From contig JBAIZL010000001.1 in NCBI GenBank assembly GCA_036971475.1, positions 80,114,873-80,178,872 of the forward strand: DNA of 64,000 bases, written 5' to 3'. Positions 35,477 through 48,529 of the stretch are shown here, in pieces. The notes below the pieces were generated by a model. That model had not been told where the DNA came from, did not search any database, and was given only the letters and a program-made list of their open reading frames with translations. Source of the stretch: Prosapia bicincta (lineage: Eukaryota > Arthropoda > Insecta > Hemiptera > Cercopidae). Both the position numbers and the translations under genes were made by a program. Numbering within the stretch: position 1 is the first letter of the stretch; every line of letters begins with the position of its first letter.

Positions 35477-38400
35477 GAGAACAATTAATAAAAAATAAAT
35501 AAAATTTTCTTTTCAGTTGATATTTGAAAAAGCAATATTGAAGCACAATGTGTTTTTAATTCAAATTGAATTAGTATTACCAGTGAAAGAGAACAATTAA
35601 TGGTAATAATAGTGTGTAATGATTGTGCTTGTATGTTTTTAATCTGGATTTATTTTTGTTTGTGGATATTTCTTTATATTAAAATGATTTTTTAAAAGAA
35701 TAAGGTTTAGAAAAAATTAGTTAAATTTTACAGTGCCACTGTAAACAAAATTATAATTCTAAAATATATCCTTTTGTGTTGAAATATAACAAGAGCTATA
35801 TATTTTGAACAGAAATGTATAAAAAAATTCTAGCAGTAAACAAAACTGTAACTCACTTTTTATTATAACTCTCTAGACATCTGCACTCTACAGTGCAAGG
35901 GCTGTCAGTAAGTACAGGTTCCTCCAGTATAGCCCCTCTATCATATTCTTTGCCTTTGTAATAGCACTTGTTGTCTTTTCTCTCAGCTAGATTGCCTGCA
36001 CAGCATTCTCAATTCAATTAAAATTTATTGTAATTTTAAAAATATTCACATTTTAATTGTGTTCCATTTGCAGATAAGCTGTAGGTAGCCATTTGTAAAA
36101 ACAAAAAAAAAAAATTTAATAAGTACTACTTAAAAGTAGTAATGCATAAATAATATTTATATAATATAACATACATTTCAATGTTTTAAATTTATATCAA
36201 ATAGTTGGCATTAAAATTTACCCAATTCCTCTTTGTTTCTTTTATGTGTATTGCTCTCCAGCAGTTAAATACTGGCTCATTTTGTAATATTTATTATTTG
36301 TCACAATTATTAAATCTTTTCGCATACTTTTATTAATTCTAGATCTGGATACTACATCATAAATTTTACATCTTAAGTAATTATTGACTAACTGAGTGAA
36401 AACTTTAAACTTACTTCCTGACGTATTTTGAAAGAATGGTTTCATTGATGAAGACAATCTACTGGCAGTGGTTGTTGTTGTCGTGTATGGCAAATGCAAT
36501 TAGGGGGGGGGGGGGAATTTAAACATTGCCAAATGCATGAATTACAGCCTTGGCAATGTTAATGGCGCTATTCGAGTATAAAGTATCCATACTGCAGTCA
36601 TTGTCTATTTTGTAGAGGGCATGAACAATGGAAGGGCAGCTGAAAAGGTGCTTGGGGTCCAGTTGCGTGCCTGGGCAGTGCCTGCAATCTTCATATGTTC
36701 TGGAACCATCGGGCAGGATCTTCATACCCTTAAAATGCTTTATCCTTAGTCTTGCTATTACTGTTGTAATTTCTCTGCTGTAATTCTGGCAGCGAGTATT
36801 TTTTCTTTAGGTTTGGGCAGAGCCTTAGTTTTGCGACTGCGTTGGGATCAAAAACCGTAGTACAGAAAGCTACAGGCTCGAGTGTTCTGGCTACTTTGGC
36901 AAGGGAGTCTGCCACCTCATTTTCTTCGATGTCAACATGGGATCCACTGATGGGTACATGATTTGCCCATTGCAGCAATGGAGAACATAAAAGAAGCTAT
37001 TTCTTGAGTGAGCCTAGTTTTCCTCTCTCTGATGGCTTCAAGGGCAGATCTGCAATCCGAGAACACAACAATACTCTCGGAGTTAGCACTTCCTGTCCAT
37101 GTAAGGTAGATTTCCAGGGCTGTTCTGATTGCAATAAGTTAGCATGTAAAGTTGAATGCAGTTTGCCGTGCCAAGACCATGTGCTTTGAAATTGAGTTGT
37201 CTGGGTACTTAAGAAATATACCCAAACCACCCCTATTGCAGTTCGAGTCTGAAGAACCGTTTGTGTAGGCGGTTACTAAAAGAGGCCGAGAATTGCACCC
37301 ATGCTCTTCCTTTTGATTGTGCTCTTGGGCTTTGTTTTTTTGCATGGTTCAAGCAAGTCTAAAATAATTTTAACAGAGGGAGGTGGTTTGACTGGAAAAC
37401 AAGGTTCTTGAATGATTTCAAGGCTTGAATGCTTCAAGTTAATGTTGTTTCTTGTGGCATAATCAAACTGAAGTGTTGAGGATCTCTTCAGCCTATTTTT
37501 AGCTGTCCAGGAGTGGAAAGTGATGTTGGGGATATGCTGCTTATTGCAGCTTCTAATTTTATTCGTAAATTTGACAGAGGCAAGTTTCCACCTGTTTTTT
37601 AATGATGGTAGGCCATACTCACTTTCAGCTGTTGTGTTGTTTGTTGAAGTCCAACCCTTCGGGGCTCTGGCAACCTGCTATTATGGCAAATGTAATAACT
37701 GGCAGTGTTCTTTCACGCTTATGATTTATGAGTGTAGAGAGAAGAGTAGGATAGGCAAGTTGTTAACTATATAATGGAACAGGCTGTTAGATTCGAAGTG
37801 TGTGTGTTTTCCAACAAAAAGATTTCAGAATAAAAGTATAGAGTGTAACATTTCTGAAATCATGAACTCAAAGGACAGATTCATCTCATCTATTTGATGT
37901 TATTGTTAAGTTGTGAGTTATTGCAATTGCATTTTATGATAACTTTGAACAAATAGTATTATTAACATTCTTACTATTTTTTTATTTAATAGTTTTCCTC
38001 TGTTTATCGCAATTGGAACAGACTTGTGATACTTGTTTTTACAACTCCTCGAATTTAACTCCTTGTTCCAAACAAAATATTGGTATAAATAAGTTTAATG
38101 AATTTTGCCTGACCTAAAAATTTCAACATTGTTGATTTATGTATCTTAAACAAAAGGAAAAATAAAACAATTCTTGAATGAACTTCAAATATACTTATCA
38201 TAGCATCAAATTTAATTTTCACGCGAAAGAACAGTCTCCACCTTGAAGTAAGTGGGTAGGTAAACTATAAATTACTTACTAATATCTAATACAATTCAAA
38301 TTATTTTGCGTGTAACCTAATATTTAAGCTTAAGAATTTGAGGGGTCCTGGTTAATATAGCAATCGATGAAGAAGTCATTGACAAATTTTTGATGGGAAC

Positions 38401-41400
38401 CGTTGTGTTATATATTTCCTTAATGAACTGTTTTAAAAAAACAAATATTTTTAGTTAAAAATGAAATAATAAAATGGAAATTACAAACATCAAAATTATA
38501 ATTGTTTTTAAAAAATACAAGGACCACAATAGATGTCTTCAACTGACATTATTATAGAGTAAAAATTAGTTAATCACTTTTACTTAGTTTATGACTATCC
38601 GAACTTTAAATTTTGTAAAAACTTACTAAGACAGAACGTTTTTGATCGCTTCGTGGTGATCTTCATCAGTATCTTCTGCTTGGAATTATTAGGTTAAGTG
38701 GTGACGATTTTAAAGGCAGGTTTTCGATAGTGAGAAAATATTAAAAATTTGGTAAATATTGAGACCCATGCCAATGTTTTTAATTTTTTTTAGTTATTTG
38801 TTTCAACATATAGAACACGAGTAGCTACTTTATTTTCCGAAAAGTTATTTTTTGTTCACATTTTAGTTGGGACTATTCTTTTGTACCAGAACAAATATCC
38901 ACGAAAAAAGATATCTATTTCCCAGATGGAAATATTTACTTTTCATTAGTATACTTTACAGGTATATTTTATGTGTATAAAATCACAACCAAATATATCC
39001 TGAATGGATACTATATAGGCATATTTTAATATGGGTTCGTAGTAATGTATAAAATTACAACCAAATCTATCCTGACTGGATACTTCATAGGTTTATTTTA
39101 ATATACTGTATGCATATAGTAATGTTGTATAAAGTTATAACCAAATCCATTATAACTGGAAGTTGTAAGGGTATATTCATGTCTAGAAGTAGTAGAGTGC
39201 CCTGTTGCTACTGCACGTCAAGAAACTTTGTCCCAACTAAATTTGAGTAAATAAACCTAACACAACTTAACTTTAGCGTATTTTCCGCAGTTAATTTGCA
39301 TGTTGGTTCAAAATAATTTATTTGAATACTAACCCTAACATTTCCCCTCACTCTATTGCTGTGTAGCCTAATAGTTTGTTTCATGCTATAGGCCTACATC
39401 CCATTACAGACTGACAACTAAAATAGGAAAAACAATTAACTTTACATATTTTCTGCAGAAAAATAAAGTTGATATTCTTCCTCTAGACTTTAAAATGATT
39501 ATTAAAAAAACATGATTAATATAAATAAAACATTGGCAAAAATGTTCAATATTAACCAAAGTTTTAAAGTTGGACATATTTATTGATCATTACAAATAAA
39601 TGTATCAGTATAAAAGCATCAGAACAAGCAATAAACCAATAGATGTAACCCCATTAGCTGAAACGTTAACATTGTTGGATGTCATTTAATTTGGTTAAGG
39701 GAGAAAGATAGGTACAATGTCGGCTTTTATTCCTCTTAAACCTGCTGTCATGTAGGTTTCCAAATTTTCTTTTTATATTTAGGTGTGACAATTTACTTAC
39801 TACAATCATAGCTAGAAGGACATTCAGGATCACTGGTAAACAAAGGCTTGCACTGCAGTTCCTTGTAGTATAGGTGTTTGTAGTAATTGTTTGTGCAAAC
39901 TCCTAAAATAAAAAATAAACAAAAATTGTGAATATCTTTATCAACAGTATTAAATCTTTATGTTCTTTTTTTAATGCATATCATATGTTATTAGTAAACA
40001 AAAACAAACAAAATTGCCGAAGATCATCCTTTGAGCATGAAAAAACAAAATTTACATTAAACATATTCATGTTATGTTACATATTACCTCAAACCAAACC
40101 CAAATGGAAAAGGTTTAGTTTAAAGGCAAGTTTTGTTTTTTGAAATCTTCAAATCGTACATTATCTTATTAAATAAAAATAAAAAATACAATGGGAAGGT
40201 CCTCAAAACCCTCATTTTTGGTAGGTATTCCATAGACCTTTTACTCTCTCAATAGGGGGGGGTACTATTGTTAAGTCCCCCTCCAGGATGAAATTCTAAA
40301 TCGACCCTCTGGTTAGTTCTATTATTAACTTATAGTTTCTTTCTTAAAAGTTACTGATATTGCTTGTTTGGGAAATAAAATTATTAAACGCTAATTATTC
40401 AGATTTGAGAACTTTTTTGATGCCTGCTTCGGCGGAGTGATACCTTTTGCCAGGTAAGTCAAAAAGTGATATCTATTTTTACCTTACAAGCGTAATTTGT
40501 TTGGTTAGATGTTGCATAAAATTAAAATCAAATACATCCTGACTGAATACTTCATAGGTATATTTATATAGATAGGGTCTATATAGTAATTTTATATAAA
40601 ATTACAACCAAATCTATACGAACTGGATACTTTAAAGGTATTAATGTTGTATACGTAGTACGATGCGCCGAAACGATGGGTTGATTGGTCAAAACTTCTT
40701 CAATACACTTCACAGTGTCTTTTAAACATGTACTATACTTTGATCTAAAGTAGAATAGAAATGGGTCTGTGGCAGGGTAGGGATGCGATGTTGTCAGTTC
40801 GAACGCATTGACAGTCAACCCACTACTGTCAGCGACTGAAATTACAGAACGAAGCAAGCTACACCAATAGTAAATCACCACAGTTACTATGACACTGAGC
40901 GACGAACGGAAGTTTAACGTCGAAATGACAACAAGGCTTACCCACGCAGTAAGATGTGAATTTCCTATTAGGTCAGACGGCTGTAATCCCCACTTTCTGT
41001 GATCGATTTCACCTATGCATAATCCTATTCTGTTTTAAATCAAACTATAATAGGTGGCGTTTTCTCCAAATTTAAGTATTACAGCGTCTTACACTTTCGT
41101 AATTCTCACAGGTTGAGGTGGTTTAAACTTAGATATTTGAGCATGTAACTCAAATACACGAACACTCCTGTATCACATCATGCACTATTATAAGTTTTTT
41201 ACTCCATATTTGGCATTATCATTTCAGGAACTGAATACACAAGTTGTTTCTTTGGTGGTTGTAGTACGACTCCTCACTCTAACTTATGCTACCTCTTTCC
41301 CAAGCGTGATCATCCGTTGGTGAACCCCATTTTCGCAATCAACCAATCAAAGCCTTTCTTCGTTAGGAGCGATGCTGTTTAAAATATAATCTCCAATCCA

Positions 41401-43479
41401 TTCTGTTTGTATTTCTTTTCTTTTATTTTTACTTTTATCAGAGTTTTTTATTTTACATGATGTCCTACTTTAAATTTACAGTTTTGTTGAAACAATTTAT
41501 TTAGTTTTCTTCAAACTGATTTACTTTCTTGTTTTATTTTCGCATCTCTTTTTGTTTGCAGTGCCTTTTGTGCCCCTGGTGGTAGATTTTATAAACACCT
41601 TGATTCTCACGATTTTGTTAAATATAGCTGTATACATTAATGGCCTGGATTTTAGATTCTAAATATTAGTTTAATTTTGGTTTTTTAGCATATTTTTAAA
41701 TTATAAGTTACTAAACTTAGGCCGAATCTAACCTACTTTCAATCACTTGATTCTGTTTTACAATATTTATTTTTTTTATTTAAAATTTTTACAAATCTAG
41801 GCACTTTGGCCTAAATACCTATTCTCACCAATTACCAAGATTTTTGCAATACTCTATTTGGTAATTGTAACACATCATACGAGAAACATAATGTTTTAAA
41901 TTTCGGACTCAGAGTATGATCCTATATAGATAGGTTTCCTGATATAAAACTTCAGTAAATATAAAACTTATAGTGGGATGGTTTCTGCCATTTATGGTTA
42001 TTTTTAGTAAACTTTGAATATAAATTTTATTTATCTTAATTAATTTACATACTGAATTATATTATGCAGTGTTTTACATTTTATTTTGTTTATTACATGA
42101 CATGTATACACTGATGCTTATTTGGGAGACCCCAACTGTAAACTGAATGGCACTGAGCAGAAGTGCAGCAGTGAGACGAGGAAGGGTCAAGGATTCATCA
42201 GGTAAAATGATTGTACCAGAGAAAAAGCAAAGTATTCTATGGTAAAATCATAATGAAGAATGAATAACTTGAGCCTTCAACGTATAACTGTGGGACCCCC
42301 AGACAACCCCAGTCAGGTTACAGTAGGAGTCGCCGCGCCTACCCGTGTCGGCTCCCTAAGGGAGGATTACTCACGACTTACTTAGACGGGCCGCACCCAT
42401 TAAATAAAACTAACCGATGTTGGCTCCGCAGAGGGCTATTCACAACAGAAATTAAATCGAATACAACAATAGAATTAGACGTTTCTATGGATTTTGTTAC
42501 ATGTATGTTGTTGTTGCTGATTGTCGAAGGAATTATATTAATTGAATTCCCTTTTAGCTTATATTTTTTATCAGTGATTTACTAATAAACTTTGATCGGC
42601 CCCATGAGCAAGAATTAAAAGTGAGTACACATGGCCACCGGAAGATTCTGGCCTAACGATCGTTGGTCGTTAGTCAGCTACAACTGTAACAGAGGTGAGC
42701 CTAGGAGCACCTGGACAGGCCCATTATTGTCGAAAGCTGGGTCGGCTAACAAGAGAATAAAGAGCGCCACCCTCTGGGTGCGTTTACTTGGGGTATCTCT
42801 GCAGCCATTTGGTCAACAACAAATAAAGATTTGTTAAAGGCGATCGCGCGACCCATTAGCGTCTGAATGTCAACTTGCATTGACCCAACTATTATCGTGG
42901 TAGCTGTTGAAAGTCCGGAAACCGTAACTGGGTCTTTGGAATACTGACCTCCCAAGAGCTGCGGCTCTTTTTTTGCTTAGAGAGCTGCAGCTACTTCTAG
43001 AGTTCAATAGTGCTAGAAATATTCGTGTAGTACCACCGGAGGCGTTTAATTTGAGTAGGTCTGTACCCATCAGCATTGTAGAATTACTACGGAGTCATCC
43101 TGAAGGCTGAGGGTCATCTGTGGATCTGTTGTACTCGTATTACAGTACGTTGTTTAGCAGCAAGATGATTTGAAGCTTCGTTGGTTATTGTTAGGTACCG
43201 CAGAATATGCATTACGTGTGGTTATTCAAGGGTCTCGTGATACGGATCTGCGTACGTCAGAGGCGGAAACACGACGATTACTCTTACTAATAATTGTATA
43301 TCTAATATTCTTAAACGACTAATAATTGTATATACTCGTATGTAATATGTGTATGTGTAAATGTTTTCTCGAAAACTACTCTAACGATTTTCACCAAAAT
43401 TGGTATATAGATAATTTTTAAACATCCAATGAGCCAAGTCAAAATTTGCTAAAAAATCGTCATCATCAGTTTTCGAAAA

Positions 43480-43545
<66 letters not shown>

Positions 43546-43678
43546 TTGAGAATGCTGGAACTATAATCCGGCGAAAAGCTTCAGCATAATTGTAAATGTT
43601 GAATAAAATATATCTTGATTATGAACTTTTTGAAGTTATTTAATAATTATAACAAATCAAGAAAAAATAATCATCTTT

Positions 43679-43728
<50 letters not shown>

Positions 43729-46700
43729 GTATTTGTAAATTTTTGTTGGAAAATACTAATGAATTTCCACCAAAATTGGTTTATAGGGGGTTTTTAACCT
43801 CAGGAATCCAATGAACTAAGTGAAAACTTGGTAACAAATTGTCGTAATCAGTTTTCGAAAAATTGTATATATATATATATATATAAACCTATATATTTAT
43901 TTATCAGTTTTTCCTTAGGAACTACTCTAGGGTTTTTCACTAAAATTGCTAAATAGGGGGTTTTAACCTCTCCATGCTAATGAGCTAAGTGAAAATTTTA
44001 TGAAAAATCGTCATCAAGTTTTCGAAAATTGTTCAACATTAGAAACTACTCCAAGAATTTTCCCAATAATGAGGATATAGGGGGTTGTTAACCTCTGCAA
44101 TCTAATGGGCTAAGTGAAAATTTTCTGAAAAATCATCAAGTTTTCGAAAATCTTTAAACATTTTAATATTTTAATGCTACTTTAAGTGTTTGTACCGAAA
44201 TTGGTATATTGGGGGTTAGCCTTATTAATCCGAAAACTTGTTGCTGTTCATGACGAGCTGGTTGTAAATTACTTATTACACTTTTGCTATTACTTGCGAC
44301 CAGCCTTTTTGTTAACTAAAGTTGTTAAATTGTTAACTTGCACTTGGAGGAAACGTTTTCGTCTTACGACTTCTTCAGGCTCGTAATTTTGCCGCTAGGA
44401 ATGCAACAAAGGTAAAATTAAACACACTAGAACAGTATGAAAAATATAGACATAGCAACACACATAAAAATGACATCCTAAATGAACAAACACGGCACTA
44501 ATCACACATACTCTTCGATCATATCACTTCTAACTTTCAAAATAATGGCACCGAGGAAGCACAACTGCAGCATTCCTAGCAGCAAAAATACGAGGCTGAT
44601 GAAGTCGTAAGACGAAAACATTTCCTCCAAGTGTAAGTTAACAATTTAACAACTTTAGTTAACAAAAAGTCTGGTCGCAAGTAATAGCAAAAGTGTAATA
44701 AGAAACTTATTAATCCAATAGACTGACTTTTTTTTAGAAAAATCTATCATCAAGTTTTCGAAAATTTTTAAGAAGTTCATATTTCCAGAAATACATCGGA
44801 CTCAAGCAAGAGTTAACTTGGATGATCTATTCAAATACATCAATTCCCAGTTAGACCAGCATTTGCCATGAAAATCTATGACACAGAGGCAAACTTTTGA
44901 TTATGTTGGTATCGGCTTAAGAACTTCCGTTTTTATGCACATACGTGCCATTCTTTTACCAAACAATCCACGTTATACGGGAAACATAATGTTTAAAATT
45001 TCTGACTCAGTCATTGTATTATCATATCGTAGATAGGTTTCCTGATATTGTATTATAAAACAAAACACTACATTAAACTATGAAATGTCAATTCATAACG
45101 TAGGAACAAATCCGGTTAGGAAAGGTTTGGTTATAAGAAAAAAAGTTTGTAAAATATGACTTTCAATGCATAAACTGTTTAGCTTACGGTAGAAAGTTAT
45201 TTTTTCAAACTAAACCTATCCTAGCCATTACGATCCTGCTATTTGGACCAATCTTTGTTGACTATTACTGTCGCTTTAATGTAGACTTTTAAAAAACGAA
45301 TTAAAAATTTACATATGACTCAAGTTCAATATAACTTAATCGATTTAAACTAACACCTTTTACCACATTTTTTCCATTTTTAGGAGAGTGAGTCAATTAA
45401 ATCGTACGCTGTATCAGTCTAGTAGTTTTATATAACCTACTAAATTTTAATACAATCAGAAACACTCACACCAATAATACCATCAGGTAATAAAGCATGT
45501 CTGTGATTTTACTGATAAAACTCGTAAAAATTAAAGCAGTTGGACCGACATCCAAATTTGAAAACCATAAATTTAAATAAAAATTCTGATCAATTTAAAA
45601 AACTAATAATATATTTTCTTAGTAGTTGATAAAATGTAAATAATAATTGCAAAATAACAGTGTAATCGTGACTTTAAAGTTGTAATATACAATTATTAAT
45701 CCGTTTAAATTAACTACCTGGCACGTAATCGTGAGAAAGCCTTGATACACGAGATCCAATAAATTATAAAAGCTTTAAATCTACATTAAGAAACAATAAT
45801 CTCATGTAAATATATGATAATATATAATAAATGGATACTTTGGAAACAACAACATTTATTATTAACATCGATTTATTTTAATAACTTGTTGAATAATGAA
45901 CAATCATTATAAGTAATCATGCTTGATTAACAATTTGATTAGTTAACCATTTGCTCGATGCCAGAATTGGTGGCATAATGCCACTTTATTGAGAATTTTT
46001 AACCGACTTTAAAAAAGGATGAAGTTCTGTATTTGATCCGTATATTTTTTTATGTATGTTCCACGATAATTTGGGAAGTATTTAACCGATCAAAGTGATT
46101 TTTCAAATGAAAGGAGAACCCTCCCGGTGGCCCCACTATAGTTAACCCCATACCACGTGATTTGGAAACAATAATACGTTATTTTAAAATTTAAAAAAAA
46201 ATTTGGTTGAATCTTCTTTTTTTAATAAGGAGTATGAGCAATAAGATAATTAATAAGCAAAATAGACAATCACAGCATTTATTTTACATAGTATTCTAAC
46301 ACAAGATAGATCACAGATGAGAGAAAAAACGTTATTGAGAAAAGCTTTATTGAGTATGCATTTTTAAATAATCATTTCCAATTTAAATTATACGTAAGTA
46401 GAGTAAAATTAACTTTGTGCTGCAGTTAGGTGTACTACAAGTTATTATATATAATAATATAATGTCTATAGCGTATCGATACTTTTCGACTCATAATAGG
46501 TAGCCACTTCTATCATTGCAATCGCCGCAATTCATTCTGATATACCTTCTTGGACACCCTGCGCCCATGATAGCTAGCCCAGCCCTTTTCCCTTTTACCT
46601 TAACGTGTCCAATCCATACTATTTGAAATCCTACCATTCACCATCCTCTGGGCATGACCATAGAAGATTAACTTATTTGCTGGCACCTATTTTGTGATAC

Positions 46701-48353
46701 CGTTCTCCATCTTCATTGTTTCAGCTGTTTGTTCATATCGTATCCGGTCTACGTTTGAACTTCTGGCTGAGGTTTATTTACCTGCCATATTTCAGATTCA
46801 TAACGTATCCAGCTCCATATTTTCGAATGTTTCTCTGTATAATAAATGGTTTCTGCAACTGGATAAATTCGTTAGAGAATAGAGTTTAGTGCGCCAAGTC
46901 TTTCCTTATTCTTTCCTCTGCTTCCTTACCTATTCTTCCAATAATTACGATTTTTATTTCTGATGTTTGTTCTGCACATTCCTGTATTTTCTTGACGCTG
47001 TCTAGTTCTTCTCGATTTCTCCTAATGCACCTGTATTTTACTTCGTTCTTGTTCACCTCCAGCCCTTATTCTCCATATTGCTCTGTAAATTTTCTTAAGA
47101 ACAAACTGGCTTGAATAATCGATGTTTTCATACTATCAACATCATTTTGGGTACCCAATAGCAGTAGGCTACTTAAATAAAAGCGCACGGATATCAAGTA
47201 TCAAAGTAAATTAAGTCCTATAAGAACCATTTCAAAGTCAAAAAGGCTTCAGACGGCGATATTTAGTATTTCAAACTTTAATAAAAATATATGGAGCATA
47301 AATGCTGAAAGTTTAGCGAAAAATGCTCCATCAAAGAAATTTCAGTTACGAAGATGTCATATTTTATATAACGCTTTTGCAAACGACAAAATAGTCCTAA
47401 AACGGAACAAACAACTTCTAGAATACGTGACAAGAAATCTGTACAACTGATACAAACTTGATTCTTCCTGAAGCGAAGCACTAACGTCAGAATTTAAGCT
47501 GTTCTTTCAAAAGTACTGCTAGTTTTTCTTTTGTCAAATAAGGTGATGACATAAATTAAATTCAGAGCTTTATGCGTTAATGAAACTTTAAAAGTATTAC
47601 TAAAAAAATCAAAGTACAACCCAGCAACAAACCTACTTCTTCCTATTCGGGCCAAAGCACTTAAATTCAGTTTTCTTCATTTCACTTCTTAATCCTTGAG
47701 TTATGATTTCGATAGCAAAATTGTCTCTTGTTTGGATCCTGGTATTTGGTGCTCCGAATAGTGAAAATAAAATCACATAATAAATTTAAGAGCAAGAAAA
47801 TAATGTAACTTTTTTAGAAATGTAAATTTTTTATTACATTTCGGTTCACGTGAAATTTGTTAAACAGTATAGGAATTGGAATTTCATTGAAGTGAGAGAG
47901 CTAATTCTGTTTGAACTAGACTAAATAATACCTTTACAGTGTCTTAATTGAGCATTTATCATACAATTATAGACCATATAAGATATTTTCAATAACAATA
48001 TGAAGAACAAATTCCCTTAAATTAAAAGAGAAAATATGACATTGTCTTGGTCTATTGAAGCCTAACGACTCTGTTTCTTCTTACCACGCGAGCATGCCCA
48101 CTCTACTGCGCCTTTAAATAATATAGCTACGCTTGGGTATACAACCTATCAAATGAACTATTTTCCAACCAATTTTTCTGATTATTATAAAAATAATAAT
48201 AATCCCCAATCTTCTCCTTAAATTAGGTAAATATCGCAGAAAATGGTACCAAGCTGTAAGAAATAAAGAAGATCGTCATTCCAGTCATTAGTATATATTC
48301 GATTTCATTCGTGTTATATCGGTACAATACTAGAGAGAGAGGGAGAGAGAGAA

Positions 48354-48416
<63 letters not shown>

Positions 48417-48484
48417 GAGAGAGACAGAGAAAGATAGAGGAGACAGAGAGAAAGAGAGAAAGACAGACAGACAGACAGAGAGAA

Positions 48485-48529
<45 letters not shown>

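Larger units (their letters stand above)
41876..45070 (+). repeat. Direct repeat pair about 3.1 kb apart
   Basis: 41876-41965 and 44973-45070 share GAAACATAATGTTT, GACTCAG and GATAGGTTTCCTGATAT in the same order and orientation. They bracket the GC-richer segment, the minisatellite and the PLE hairpin. They may be ends of one decayed element or two copies of a repeat. Confidence 0.5.

Noticed and set aside
40797..40810. GTTCGAAC as a tRNA-like box B (SINE)
   Set aside because: No box A or cloverleaf can be placed; the surrounding inverted repeats make it a MITE.
40579..40881. 100-codon - strand frame
   Set aside because: Overlaps a MITE end and a tandem repeat; no known domain, and broken in the second MITE copy.
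42631..42837. 68-codon frame [10 protein letters not shown] as a host gene
   Set aside because: No splice context or domain. The GC-rich, decayed surroundings fit a retroelement relic better.
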